Origin: Vibrio sp. D404a
Lineage (GTDB): Bacteria > Pseudomonadota > Gammaproteobacteria > Enterobacterales > Vibrionaceae
DNA length: 64,000 nt
Direction: 5' to 3'
Assembly: GCF_030248535.1 (NCBI RefSeq)
Contig: NZ_JAHGAJ010000025.1
Span: 124,001-188,000 of the forward strand
Of the stretch, positions 8,932 through 17,246 are shown in pieces. Position 1 is the first letter of the stretch, and each line of letters opens with the position of its first letter. Below the pieces are notes generated by a model. That model was not told the DNA's origin. It did no database searches and saw only the letters and a list, made by a program, of their open reading frames with translations. Position numbers and translations under genes: made by a program.

Positions 8932-9528
8932 TTAGAATAGGAAGCTGATGTTTAAACCAAAGCCGCCACTGTCGACACTGTAGTTAATATCTTTCGCTTC
9001 GTAATCCATGTGAGTATAACGCGCGCCCAATGCTAGGCGGTTGTCTGTCCCTACATGAAACTGGTATTCATATTGAGCGATGAAGCCAAGGCTATCTTCA
9101 AATTCAACAGTGAAATCACATGAGTTGCTAATATCACACTCGTATTCCACGCCAGTGTGGTAAGCCAAACCTACCCCGAAATTGTGATTATTGAAGTTGT
9201 ACAAGCCTAGAAGCTCGAATGGAACACGATCGAATGTTACTTCACCGTTTGAACCATCGACTGATGTCCCTTTGTATCCAACCGTTGCGCGCGCACGCCA
9301 AGAGTCAGCGACAGGCACGTCTACGCCACCGTAAATAAGTAAGCCTTCATTGGATTCAATTTTATCTGAGTCACCGTTTGTGAACTGGACTGTACTCATT
9401 GTCTCGCCGCCAAAGTCATAGCCTGCACCAATGACAAAGTCGAAAGGCGCTGCGTGAGCCTGAGATGCCAAAGCCATTAAAATTAAGCCAGAAGAAACAC
9501 GACGTGTATGTTTGAAGGTATTCGTCAT
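8932..9528 (-). CDS. Small outer-membrane beta-barrel protein
   Basis: A 198-residue protein with a signal peptide (cleavage near SQAHA) followed by alternating hydrophobic strands and a final aromatic residue (NISFLF), the usual outer-membrane assembly signal. The opening FDFVIGAGYDFGG, a repeated GLAYHTGVEY / GARYTHMDY pattern and the strand count suit an eight-stranded barrel of the OmpA/OmpX/OmpW type. A Cys pair (YECDISNSCDF) sits in one loop and may form a disulfide. The function is unknown. It is a single gene. Confidence 0.82.
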   Translation of the reverse strand: MTNTFKHTRRVSSGLILMALASQAHAAPFDFVIGAGYDFGGETMSTVQFTNGDSDKIESNEGLLIYGGVDVPVADSWRARATVGYKGTSVDGSNGEVTFDRVPFELLGLYNFNNHNFGVGLAYHTGVEYECDISNSCDFTVEFEDSLGFIAQYEYQFHVGTDNRLALGARYTHMDYEAKDINYSVDSGGFGLNISFLF

Positions 9529-9844
9529 TCCGTTACCACTTGATTTATAAGTATATATTTATGATTTAAATCGTTATAAAACTATTCAAAATTCGAATAG
9601 GTGGCGGAAGATATCATTTTGAATTTAATTTATAAAACGCAAAAGTATAAATAGGTTTTATAATGCAACATGGCGCACAAAATAAACATCAAATGACAGG
9701 GTATTTGTATCAAAATCCATATTTATTGATAACTAATGTATTAATAAATATAGGTTTTCATGGTTTTAGCTGCGTCGGTCGATAGACATTGGCTAGATCC
9801 ATTGATGAGATGTTGAGTAGGGCGGGAATGTTCAAGCATAAAAA
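9529..9844. other. Gene-free stretch upstream of the barrel gene
   Basis: About 315 AT-rich bases between the start of the barrel gene and the fghA terminator. I see no open frame with a ribosome site and no clear structure. It presumably holds the barrel gene's promoter. Confidence 0.5.
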
Positions 9845-9875
9845 AGCCCAAACCTCTATGAATAAGGTTTGGGCT
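9845..9875 (-). terminator. Intrinsic terminator of fghA
   Basis: AGCCCAAACCT pairs exactly with AGGTTTGGGCT over a nine-base loop. On the minus strand it is followed by TTTTTATG, so it ends the formaldehyde detoxification genes. Confidence 0.88.
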
Positions 9876-9888
9876 GTATGATGTTTGA

Positions 9889-10728
9889 CTACTGCTTCAG
9901 GTAAGCGGCATGAAACTCAATATGTTCATCAATGAAGCTTGAGATGAAGTAGTAGCTATGGTCATACCCAGGCTGCATGCGCAGCTCCAAATCTGACTCT
10001 GTTACTTTTGCCGCTTCAATTAATTGCTCTGGCTTGAGTTGTTCAACCAAGAAGTTATCAGCCTCACCCTGATCAACCAGCATTGGCAAAACTGTGCCTT
10101 TGGTTTTTAGAAGTTCAGAGGCGTCGTATTGTTTCCACTCTTCAATATCCAGACCCAAGTATTGGCTGAACGCTTTTTGACCCCACGGACATTGCATTGG
10201 GTTGCTGATTGGGCTGAACGCAGAGATTGAGCGGTAGCTCTCTTGGTTTTTAATGCCGATGGTTAATGCTCCATGTCCACCCATGCTGTGACCCGAGATC
10301 GACTTAATTGGAGTTACAGGGAAGAAAGACTCAATAAGCGCTGGAAGTTCAGTCACCACATAATCATACATGCGGTAGTGTTCGTCCCAAGGGGCGTTAG
10401 TCGCGTTTAGATAGAAACCAGCGCCTTGACCCATGTCGTATGCTTCGTCATCAGCAACACCTTCGCCGCGTGGGCTGGTGTCTGGGGCAACAATAGCGAT
10501 ACCTTGTTCTGCTGCAGCCTTGAATGCGCCGGCCTTCTGCATGAAGTTCTCATCAGTACAGGTTAAGCCTGATAGCCAGTACAACACGGGTACTGGATTC
10601 TCTTTGCTCGCATTAGGTGGTAAGAAAATGGCAAAGCGCATATTGCAGTTCAGTGAAGCTGAAAAGTGGGTGTACTGCTTGTGCCAACCGCCAGCAACCT
10701 TGGCTTGGCTGATATTTTCGATCGTCAT
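9889..10728 (-). CDS. fghA: S-formylglutathione hydrolase
   Basis: A 279-residue alpha/beta hydrolase (esterase D family, E. coli FrmB) that splits S-formylglutathione into formate and glutathione, the last step of glutathione-dependent formaldehyde removal. The nucleophile elbow is GHSMGG; the other triad residues fit Asp in LVDQGEADNF and His in GYDHSYYF. The ATG at 10728 has GGAG nine bases ahead; an in-frame ATG 15 bases upstream has no ribosome site. It lies downstream of adhC, which makes its substrate, with a hairpin in the gap. Confidence 0.95.
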   Translation of the reverse strand: MTIENISQAKVAGGWHKQYTHFSASLNCNMRFAIFLPPNASKENPVPVLYWLSGLTCTDENFMQKAGAFKAAAEQGIAIVAPDTSPRGEGVADDEAYDMGQGAGFYLNATNAPWDEHYRMYDYVVTELPALIESFFPVTPIKSISGHSMGGHGALTIGIKNQESYRSISAFSPISNPMQCPWGQKAFSQYLGLDIEEWKQYDASELLKTKGTVLPMLVDQGEADNFLVEQLKPEQLIEAAKVTESDLELRMQPGYDHSYYFISSFIDEHIEFHAAYLKQ

Positions 10729-10831
10729 TAAATTGTGCTCCATTCGGTTGTTGGGCGGAGAAAATTAGGTTTCGCTTTGCTTGCGTCTCTTTGTTAAAAG
10801 GCGTCGGGTTGTCGGCTCTTAATAAAGAGAT

Positions 10832-10861
10832 TTCACCACTTCCCGGGCGAAAAGTGGTGAA
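10832..10861. other. Hairpin between adhC and fghA
   Basis: TTCACCACTT and AAGTGGTGAA form a perfect ten-base stem with a ten-base loop in the 172-base gap between the two genes. No U run follows on the minus strand, so it is more likely an RNA-stabilising or partial-termination element than a full terminator. Confidence 0.6.
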
Positions 10862-10900
10862 GGCAATGTGTTGGCCCTCAAGTGAGAGCCAAGCTAGGTA

Positions 10901-12049
10901 TTATCTATCCATGTGTAGAACAGTACGGATAGATTCACCTTTGTGCATTAGGTCGAATGCGTCGTTTACTTCATCAAGGCTCATTGTGTGAGTGATGAAC
11001 TCTTGAAGACCAAACTCACCCGCCATGTAACGGTTTACGATTTCTGGAAGCTCAGAGCGACCTTTAACGCCACCGAAAGCAGAACCGCGCCATACACGAC
11101 CTGTTACTAGTTGGAATGGACGAGTTGAGATCTCTTGACCTGCACCCGCAACACCGATGATTACCGATTCACCCCAACCTTTGTGACAACACTCAAGCGC
11201 TTGACGCATCACGTTTACGTTACCGATACACTCGAATGAATACTCAACACCACCGTCTGTCATCTCAACGATAACGTCTTGGATTGGCTTGTCGAAGTTC
11301 ATTGGGTTGATGCAATCAGTCGCGCCAAGCTGTTTTGCTAGCTCGAATTTGCTCTCGTTGATATCAACACCGATGATGCGGTTAGCACCAGCCATGCGAG
11401 CACCAATGATTGCAGAAAGACCGATACCACCTAGGCCGAATACAGCAACGTTGTCGCCTTTTTCAACTTTCGCCGTGTTCAGTACCGCACCCATACCTGT
11501 GGTTACACCACAACCTAGAAGACAAACTTCTTCAAGAGGCGCTTCTTTGTTTACTTTCGCCAGTGAGATTTCTGGAAGTACCGTGTACTCAGAGAAAGTA
11601 GAACAACCCATGTAGTGGTAAATTGTCTCACCGTTGATAGAGAAACGGCTTGTGCCGTCTGGCATTAGGCCTTTACCTTGAGTCTCACGTACTGCCTGAC
11701 ATAGGTTAGTTTTACCAGACTTACAGAACTTACACTCACCACACTCTGCTGTGTAAAGTGGGATAACGTGGTCGCCTACTTCAACACTTGTTACACCTTC
11801 GCCAACCATTTCAACGATACCGCCACCTTCGTGACCAAGAATAGAAGGGAAGATACCTTCTGGATCGTCACCCGAAAGAGTGAATGCATCAGTGTGACAA
11901 ACACCAGTAGCAACGATACGAACAAGTACTTCGCCAGCCTTTGGCAGTTCAACATCAACAGTTTCACGTTTTAGAGGCTCGCCCGCTTTCCAAGCGACCA
12001 TAGCTTTAGATTGGATATGAGTTTGACCAGGTTTGATTTCAATAGACAT
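10901..12049 (-). CDS. adhC: S-(hydroxymethyl)glutathione dehydrogenase, class III alcohol dehydrogenase
   Basis: A 382-residue zinc enzyme that oxidises S-hydroxymethylglutathione, formed spontaneously from formaldehyde and glutathione, to S-formylglutathione with NAD. The catalytic zinc region is GVCHTDAFTLSG and GHEGGGIVE; the structural zinc loop is CGECKFCKSGKTNLC; the Rossmann motif is GLGGIGL. The length is typical of class III enzymes. GGAAG lies ahead of the start. With fghA downstream on the same strand it forms the standard detoxification pair; no FrmR-type repressor gene is adjacent. Confidence 0.96.
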   Translation of the reverse strand: MSIEIKPGQTHIQSKAMVAWKAGEPLKRETVDVELPKAGEVLVRIVATGVCHTDAFTLSGDDPEGIFPSILGHEGGGIVEMVGEGVTSVEVGDHVIPLYTAECGECKFCKSGKTNLCQAVRETQGKGLMPDGTSRFSINGETIYHYMGCSTFSEYTVLPEISLAKVNKEAPLEEVCLLGCGVTTGMGAVLNTAKVEKGDNVAVFGLGGIGLSAIIGARMAGANRIIGVDINESKFELAKQLGATDCINPMNFDKPIQDVIVEMTDGGVEYSFECIGNVNVMRQALECCHKGWGESVIIGVAGAGQEISTRPFQLVTGRVWRGSAFGGVKGRSELPEIVNRYMAGEFGLQEFITHTMSLDEVNDAFDLMHKGESIRTVLHMDR

Positions 12050-12315
12050 TGGATGCTTCCTATTAGTGTCATTACAGCGGACTTTTAATTCTCAATATGC
12101 TCAACGTATTAAGCGTAGTTGAGCATGTTTGTTTCCGCTCTCTCGTTTTGTTGGGGCCAGTATAAGTGTGAGCTGTAACTTTGATAATCCCACTAAAATG
12201 AAAATGATTATTACAAATAAGTAATAATGTGGAATGCTGAAAACATCAATTGCCTAAAATTGAATGACTTACAGAATGAGGAAATAACACTTCCTAGATG
12301 CAAATGGGAGGCTGA

Positions 12316-12438
12316 ATGATAGGTTTGGATGATGGCTATCGGCTTGCTCTAGGTTGTTCTATATATGAAATTGGAATGGCAGTGTTAGTAGTATTTATTG
12401 TGATTATTGGTTGTAAGCTTTTGAATTTTAAGGCTTGA
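12316..12438 (+). CDS. Candidate 40-residue small membrane protein
   Basis: A short open frame of 40 codons with GGGAGG five bases before its ATG. It encodes a polar N-terminus (MIGLDDGYRLALGCS), then a continuous hydrophobic stretch (MAVLVVFIVIIG, about residues 21-32) and a basic end (KLLNFKA), the layout of a one-helix membrane protein with its C-terminus in the cytoplasm. I do not recognise a family. It fills the otherwise empty 500-base space between adhC and the phosphoesterase gene. The ribosome site and membrane-like composition support it; the short length keeps confidence moderate. Confidence 0.5.
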   Translation: MIGLDDGYRLALGCSIYEIGMAVLVVFIVIIGCKLLNFKA

Positions 12439-12555
12439 ACAAGTCTCACAGAAGTTTGAACTGTTCAATTTTCTGTAAGATATCAGAAACATTAGTGTCA
12501 TTTTTTATCCTTACCCTCCTCGCCGATTTCAATTTAAACCTTTCGGACGAGAATA

Positions 12556-14730
12556 ATGAGAAAAAGTACTTTAACCGTACTCGCAGGGGCTATTGCTGCC
12601 ACCTTAGCTGGTTGTAATTCTAACTCCCCAAGCAGTGATGAAAGTGGCGATCTTAAGAAGCCAGTGCAAGTGGCGTTTATGCCTGACATTCACTTTCATG
12701 ATGTGTATGGCAACTTCAAAGATGGTTCATTTGCTGGGCTTTATAATCCAGAAAGTCGTCAGAACGCGACCATAAGAACGATGAAGTCGCAGATGAATTC
12801 CACTCGCTTATTTAATGAAAACTACTTTGCAATGATAGCGGCACTGGACGATGTAGTTGAGCGCGGAGTGAAATACGTTGCGCTACCGGGTGATTTCAGT
12901 GATGACGGCCAGCCAGTACATATGCGCGGATTAGTGAGTATTTTCGACCACTACCGAGAAACTTACGGCCTTGAGTTTTTTGCAGCGCCGGGCAACCACG
13001 ATCCTGTTCGCCCATTTACAATTCCTGCAGGTAAATCTGACTACCTAGGCGAGGGTGGTAAAGAACAACGAATCTTTAGCCGCGGCAAAGAAGAGTGTGT
13101 TGGATACGACGATGAGTGGACGACCATTCCCGGTGAAGGCGATAACTTACCTACCATATGTACTGAAGAAGTACGTGAGTGGGGTTACAAAGAGATCATG
13201 AGCATTCTTGGTACTCATGGCTTCTACCCACAAGAAGATTACTTGTACTTCGAAACGCCCTACAGCAGCGATGAAGCAAGAGTCAACTATTCATTCGATC
13301 TAGCGAAACAAGAAGCCGATTACGACAAGCGTATGTATGAGATCTGTTACGAGGGCACAGGAGGCGAATACAAAGAGAGTGGCTACTCAAGCTGTTCTAT
13401 GGTTCCCGATACGAGTTACTTAGTGGAGCCTGTCGAAGGACTCTGGTTACTTGCAATCGATGCGAACGTTTATCGTCCAAAATCCGGTTCGTCGGATGAC
13501 TCTTCAGATGGCAACACGTTTGATGGCTCAAGTAGCGCTGGTTACAACATGATGCTGACTCACAAAGAGCAAGTGATCGACTGGATCACCGATGTGGTTA
13601 AAGCCGCGAATGAGCAGAACAAAACCTTAGTCTCTTTCTCTCACTTCCCAATGACGGACTTCTACAATGGAGCGTCGGAAGAGATTGAAGACCTGTTTGG
13701 TGAGGGCAGCCATCAGTTAGCTCGTGAACCAGACGACGACACAAGCCGCGCATTGGCTGCAACAGGTCTCAGCATCCACGTTGGTGGTCACATGCATTTC
13801 AATGACACAGGCAAGAAGAGCTATGAGATTGATGGCGTTAAACACACGCTTTTCAACATCCAAGCGCCATCTCTCGCGGGCTATATCCCAGCGTATAAGC
13901 TGTTAGAGATTCGTCCAGACAATCAGATCGAAGTAGAAACCATCATTATCGATCAAGTTAAGCGTTACAACGAACTCTTCAGCCACTATGCCGAAGAACA
14001 TGAGTACTTAACTCAGGCAGCGGGTAATGATCCTGAAGCCATTGCTAAAATTTGGAACAAGGACATCCTCAATGCAGAAAGCTATTACGAGCTGACTGAT
14101 TGGCACATTCGTGAGCTGACTCGTCTGCGATTCCTGCCGGACGACTGGCCAATTGAAATGCGTACCATGATCATGGAGATGGATGGCGAGCAGATGATGA
14201 TTATGTCTCAGCTAGATACGCAGTTCACGGTTTGTCAGCTAGCTGATGAAATGAACTACCCAGTTGAAGGTTGTGTATCGAATGGTGTTGATGATTACGA
14301 GCAGTTCCAGAAAGACTGGCAAGCGGCCAAGGTTGAAGCGGAGCTGCTAGCCGAAGCTGAAGGTTTAGAGCTCGCCGACTTTGCTAACTGGCAGGGTGAG
14401 ACACTGGCTACCGACTTTTACCGCTTGCGTAATGCCGACGAACTGGCTTTTCGTGATATCGGTGAAACTCAATTGCGTCAGTACGAACTGTTGAGCCGCG
14501 AACTGGCAGAGTTTGCAGGCACTGTCGATTCAGAGCTAGGCGATCTTGGTCAATACACGGTGGGTGAAGTGTTCCGCTCTCGCTTTGGTAGCTTGTTCGT
14601 GATTCTTGAAAAATTCGCGACTGGTCAAGCGAGTGATCACTTCCTGATTGATACCGAGCAGCAAACTCTGATTGATCTGAAAGGTGAAGTGAAGCGCGAG
14701 ATTCTAAAAGACTCTACGTCAGTGAACTAA
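12556..14730 (+). CDS. Lipoprotein metallophosphoesterase (calcineurin-like)
   Basis: A 724-residue lipoprotein. The signal peptide ends in a lipobox (ATLAGC, Cys20) followed by Asn-Ser, which suggests the outer membrane. All five calcineurin-like metal motifs are present in order: PDIHFHD, GDFSDDGQ, GNHDP, SHFP and GGHMHFND. It should therefore be a two-metal phosphomonoesterase or phosphodiesterase facing the periplasm or the surface. A large C-terminal region of about 270 residues after the catalytic domain, rich in Glu, Asp and Leu, is unassigned. It is followed by two hairpins. The substrate is unknown. Confidence 0.88.
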   Translation: MRKSTLTVLAGAIAATLAGCNSNSPSSDESGDLKKPVQVAFMPDIHFHDVYGNFKDGSFAGLYNPESRQNATIRTMKSQMNSTRLFNENYFAMIAALDDVVERGVKYVALPGDFSDDGQPVHMRGLVSIFDHYRETYGLEFFAAPGNHDPVRPFTIPAGKSDYLGEGGKEQRIFSRGKEECVGYDDEWTTIPGEGDNLPTICTEEVREWGYKEIMSILGTHGFYPQEDYLYFETPYSSDEARVNYSFDLAKQEADYDKRMYEICYEGTGGEYKESGYSSCSMVPDTSYLVEPVEGLWLLAIDANVYRPKSGSSDDSSDGNTFDGSSSAGYNMMLTHKEQVIDWITDVVKAANEQNKTLVSFSHFPMTDFYNGASEEIEDLFGEGSHQLAREPDDDTSRALAATGLSIHVGGHMHFNDTGKKSYEIDGVKHTLFNIQAPSLAGYIPAYKLLEIRPDNQIEVETIIIDQVKRYNELFSHYAEEHEYLTQAAGNDPEAIAKIWNKDILNAESYYELTDWHIRELTRLRFLPDDWPIEMRTMIMEMDGEQMMIMSQLDTQFTVCQLADEMNYPVEGCVSNGVDDYEQFQKDWQAAKVEAELLAEAEGLELADFANWQGETLATDFYRLRNADELAFRDIGETQLRQYELLSRELAEFAGTVDSELGDLGQYTVGEVFRSRFGSLFVILEKFATGQASDHFLIDTEQQTLIDLKGEVKREILKDSTSVN

Positions 14731-14739
14731 GCCTGATTA

Positions 14740-14761
14740 GACTACCCGCAAGTGGGTAGTC
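14740..14761 (+). terminator. Hairpin after the phosphoesterase gene
   Basis: GACTACCC and GGGTAGTC pair over eight bases around GCAAGT, nine bases after the stop codon. The U run is weak (TTATAG), so it may work together with the stronger hairpin at 14789. Confidence 0.55.
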
Positions 14762-14788
14762 TTATAGTTAAAATAGAAAACCCGAAAG

Positions 14789-14820
14789 AGCCCATTAGCC
14801 ATGAGTTAGTGGGCTTTTTT
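14789..14820 (+). terminator. Intrinsic terminator after the phosphoesterase gene
   Basis: AGCCCATTAG and TTAGTGGGCT pair over ten bases with two G-U pairs and a seven-base loop, followed by a run of seven T residues. This is a strong terminator. Confidence 0.85.
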
Positions 14821-14976
14821 TATATTGTGCGATTATGAATTTTGAAGACTTATTCAATAGGCTTTATCGTTAAGTTATTTTAGGGTACGTCATAATAAAT
14901 GCTTACTGAAAATCGCATGAATTGGAAATAAAACTACAATATCCTGAGCGCCGTATTTTATGTTGTGGACTCCAAT

Positions 14977-15321
14977 ATGCTTTTATCTCTCCCTGCACCA
15001 GTGATGCTGTCACTTGCCATCGTGCTTGAAGTTGTCGCAACTTCTCTATTGCCTAAAACGCAGCAATTTACCTCTTTACCTGCCACTGCCGCGGTATTGG
15101 TTGGCTACGGCTGTGCTTTCTATTTATTGTCTCTCACAGTACAAACTATGTCACTTGGCGTCGCATACGCAATTTGGTGTGGTGCGGGCATCGTACTCGT
15201 CGCAGCTCTATCTTGGCTTGTCTACGGTCAAAAGCTCGATATCTACGCAGTCATCGGTATCGCCTTGATTCTGGCTGGCGTGGTGATTATCAACCTGTTT
15301 TCTAGCTCGGTGAGTCATTAG
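14977..15321 (+). CDS. Small multidrug resistance (SMR) family transporter
   Basis: A 114-residue inner-membrane protein with four hydrophobic helices, the length of EmrE/SugE-type exporters. The essential membrane-embedded glutamate is in TM1 (AIVLEVVATS, Glu18), and TM3 carries the family signature YAIWCGAGIVLV with the conserved Trp. Such proteins work as dual-topology dimers that exchange protons for quaternary ammonium compounds or guanidinium. The ATG at 14977 is preferred; a GTG twelve bases upstream is in frame. TM1 residues do not let me choose between the Qac and SugE/Gdx groups. Confidence 0.87.
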   Translation: MLLSLPAPVMLSLAIVLEVVATSLLPKTQQFTSLPATAAVLVGYGCAFYLLSLTVQTMSLGVAYAIWCGAGIVLVAALSWLVYGQKLDIYAVIGIALILAGVVIINLFSSSVSH

Positions 15322-15483
15322 GGGAGCGAACTCGTGTTTGCTGTAGGCGACTCATTACTTACTAAATTGGAAACTTCGACAAAATAGTAATAACACCATC
15401 TGGTTTTAGGTTGTTATTCTTATTTTTATATTAAAATTGGATTAAATCACTGGTTGTGAGGTTAAGGTAGGCGATATCAACCA

Positions 15484-15516
15484 ATGTTATGCCTCGGGGT
15501 TGTATTAATACCCTAA
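15484..15516 (+). CDS. Candidate leader peptide of brnQ, rich in branched-chain residues
   Basis: A 10-codon frame reading MLCLGVVLIP, in which six residues are Leu, Val or Ile. Twenty bases after its stop stands a perfect intrinsic terminator, and the next large gene is the branched-chain amino acid carrier brnQ. This is the layout of an amino-acid attenuator, where ribosome stalling on scarce aminoacyl-tRNAs decides termination. Weak points: the nearest purine-rich ribosome site (TAGG or AAGG) is 12-16 bases from the ATG, and I cannot draw a convincing antiterminator hairpin. Confidence 0.4.
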   Translation: MLCLGVVLIP

Positions 15517-15535
15517 TGTTCGTTAGAGTGTCGAC

Positions 15536-15568
15536 ACACCAAGGCCAATCTACTCCTTGGTGTTTTTT
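15536..15568 (+). terminator. Intrinsic terminator in the brnQ leader (possible attenuator)
   Basis: ACACCAAGG and CCTTGGTGT pair over nine bases with a ten-base loop and run straight into six T residues. It stands 214 bases after the SMR gene but only 17 bases before the next small frame's ribosome site, so it may act as a conditional terminator for brnQ and not simply as the SMR terminator. Confidence 0.85.
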
Positions 15569-15585
15569 GTCTATAAGGATCTCTC

Positions 15586-15681
15586 ATGTCAGCAACTGCG
15601 CAATCACAATTTGCTTTGAAACGCCTATCTGGTGTTGCTGCTGCGATCCTCCTGCTCTCTCTGAAACTGATTCAGAGCTGA
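15586..15681 (+). CDS. Candidate 31-residue small protein or second leader peptide before brnQ
   Basis: A 31-codon frame with AAGGA six bases before the ATG, an excellent ribosome site. The product begins MSATAQSQFALKRLSG and continues with VAAAILLLSLKLIQS, a hydrophobic, branched-chain-rich tail. It could be a tiny membrane protein or a leader peptide whose translation controls folding of the downstream RNA: its stop codon overlaps one arm of a pair of mutually exclusive hairpins (15677-15721). I do not recognise it as a known family. Confidence 0.5.
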   Translation: MSATAQSQFALKRLSGVAAAILLLSLKLIQS

Positions 15682-15721
15682 CAGGCTATATCTAAATTTT
15701 CTGTCGGCTTGAGAAGAAGCT
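15677..15721 (+). promoter_or_regulatory. Mutually exclusive hairpins between the small ORF and brnQ
   Basis: CTGTCGGC can pair with upstream GCTGACAG, which contains the small ORF's stop codon, or its GTCGGCTT part can pair with downstream AAGCTGAC; the two pairings share bases and exclude each other. No U run follows, so any effect would be on translation, RNA stability or Rho access. This is base-pairing seen by eye. Confidence 0.4.
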
Positions 15722-15788
15722 GACGGGAACACCACATACTCCTTCCATTCCTTCAGTTTCTTCCAAGCGAAACATAAGAGGAATAACA

Positions 15789-17093
15789 ATGTTAAGCGCA
15801 CGCAATATCGCCGCTTTGGGCTTCATGACTTTCGCCATGTACTTAGGCGCGGGTAACCTGATCTTCCCTCCATTTTTGGGTTACCAAGCAGGTGAAAACT
15901 TTCTTAGCGGGATGTCAGGCTTCCTCTTAACGGGCGTTGGTTTGCCTGCAATGGCACTAGTGATGGTGGCTATCGTAAACGGTTCCGACAAATTAACTGC
16001 TGCCCTGCCTAAACCTTTGGCGACCAGTTTTTGGGTGATGGTGTTTATTGTGATAGGTCCTGCGTTCGTAATTCCACGTGCGATTACCGTCGCTTACCAA
16101 TTCAGCTTTGCGCCAATGTTTGGTGATGCAGCTTTGGTGCCTTTCACTATTACTTTCTGTGCTATCACCATTCTATTCGCCCTTTATCCGGGTAAGTTGA
16201 TCGACAACCTAGGCAAGATCTTAACCCCTGCATTAATGGCTATCTTAATAATCATGTCTGTTACTGCTTTGGTTTCTCCTGCTGGCGAGCTAACCACTGC
16301 AACGGGGCCATACGTCTCTGGCGCATTTGCTGAAGGCTTGACCCAAGGCTACATGACCATGGATGCGCTAGGTTCTATCGGTTTTGGTTGGATCATCTTC
16401 CGAGCAATTCGCAGTATGGGTGTGGATTGCCCGAAAGCGACCGCTAAATATACGCTAATAGCTGCTTTGATGTACGCCGTTGCCATGGCGTTTGTCTACA
16501 TCTCATTGGCTTACATTGGCTCAACAAGCTCATACTTGGGTTCTGAATTCAGTAATGGTGGCGACATCTTAACGGCATTCACCTTCAGCCACTTTGGTGC
16601 ATTTGGTTCTCTATTACTAGGTGCGGTGATGGTATTGGCGTGTTTGACTACAGCTATCGGCGTAACGACAGCAGGCAGTGAGTTCTATGACAGCACTTTC
16701 AGTAAGGTGAACTACAAAGGCTGTGTTATCTCAACCATGGTATTGGCAGGTTTGATTGCCAACGTAGGTTTGGAACAACTATTGGCTATCACATTGCCAG
16801 CTGTTGTGGCACTTCATCCAGTAGCGATTGCGCTGATGATCATGGCACCAGTACGCAACAAGATGTCCCAAACCATGGTGGTCGCGACGGCGTTCACTGC
16901 TCTAGCGTTTGGTTTTGTTGATGCGCTGTACATCCTAGGTTACATGCCAGAAGTAGCAAACCAATGGTTAGAAAGCAATATGCCGCTGTACCACTATTTT
17001 GCTAGTTGGATTGTTCCAACGATTGCCATGGTTATTTTAAGTATCTTTGTAAAGAAGCAGACTGATATCCGAGCAACATTTGGTACGAGCTAG
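15789..17093 (+). CDS. brnQ: Branched-chain amino acid transport system II carrier (LIV-II)
   Basis: A 434-residue inner-membrane carrier with about twelve hydrophobic segments. The opening IAALGFMTFAMYLGAGNLIFPP is the conserved start of BrnQ, a cation-coupled symporter for leucine, isoleucine and valine. Length matches the family (about 440). AGAGGAA lies ahead of the ATG. It is transcribed alone; the long leader upstream, with a branched-chain-rich peptide and a terminator, suggests control by amino-acid supply. Confidence 0.95.
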   Translation: MLSARNIAALGFMTFAMYLGAGNLIFPPFLGYQAGENFLSGMSGFLLTGVGLPAMALVMVAIVNGSDKLTAALPKPLATSFWVMVFIVIGPAFVIPRAITVAYQFSFAPMFGDAALVPFTITFCAITILFALYPGKLIDNLGKILTPALMAILIIMSVTALVSPAGELTTATGPYVSGAFAEGLTQGYMTMDALGSIGFGWIIFRAIRSMGVDCPKATAKYTLIAALMYAVAMAFVYISLAYIGSTSSYLGSEFSNGGDILTAFTFSHFGAFGSLLLGAVMVLACLTTAIGVTTAGSEFYDSTFSKVNYKGCVISTMVLAGLIANVGLEQLLAITLPAVVALHPVAIALMIMAPVRNKMSQTMVVATAFTALAFGFVDALYILGYMPEVANQWLESNMPLYHYFASWIVPTIAMVILSIFVKKQTDIRATFGTS

Positions 17094-17167
17094 CTCAAAC
17101 TCTTTATCGTTGACGTCTCACAAACCTGTGAGTGTAGTGGCTGAATAAAATTGGCCACTAAATTATA

Positions 17168-17224
17168 GAGTCTGCAGCACCTCGGCTAATCGTCTAAACA
17201 CTAATTTAGTAAAGCGGCAGACTC
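17168..17224. terminator. Possible terminator between brnQ and mpaA
   Basis: GAGTCTGC and GCAGACTC form an eight-base outer stem that encloses a smaller ACTAA/TTAGT hairpin, followed by GCTTTTG on the plus strand. The two genes converge here. The large loop makes this only moderately convincing. Confidence 0.45.
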
Positions 17225-17246
17225 GCTTTTGTCCATATGACTTTGG

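Noticed and set aside
12196..12216. AAATGAAAATGATTATTAC as a Fur box
   Set aside because: It is AT-rich and matches the consensus only partly; no iron gene is nearby, and adhC is not a known Fur target.
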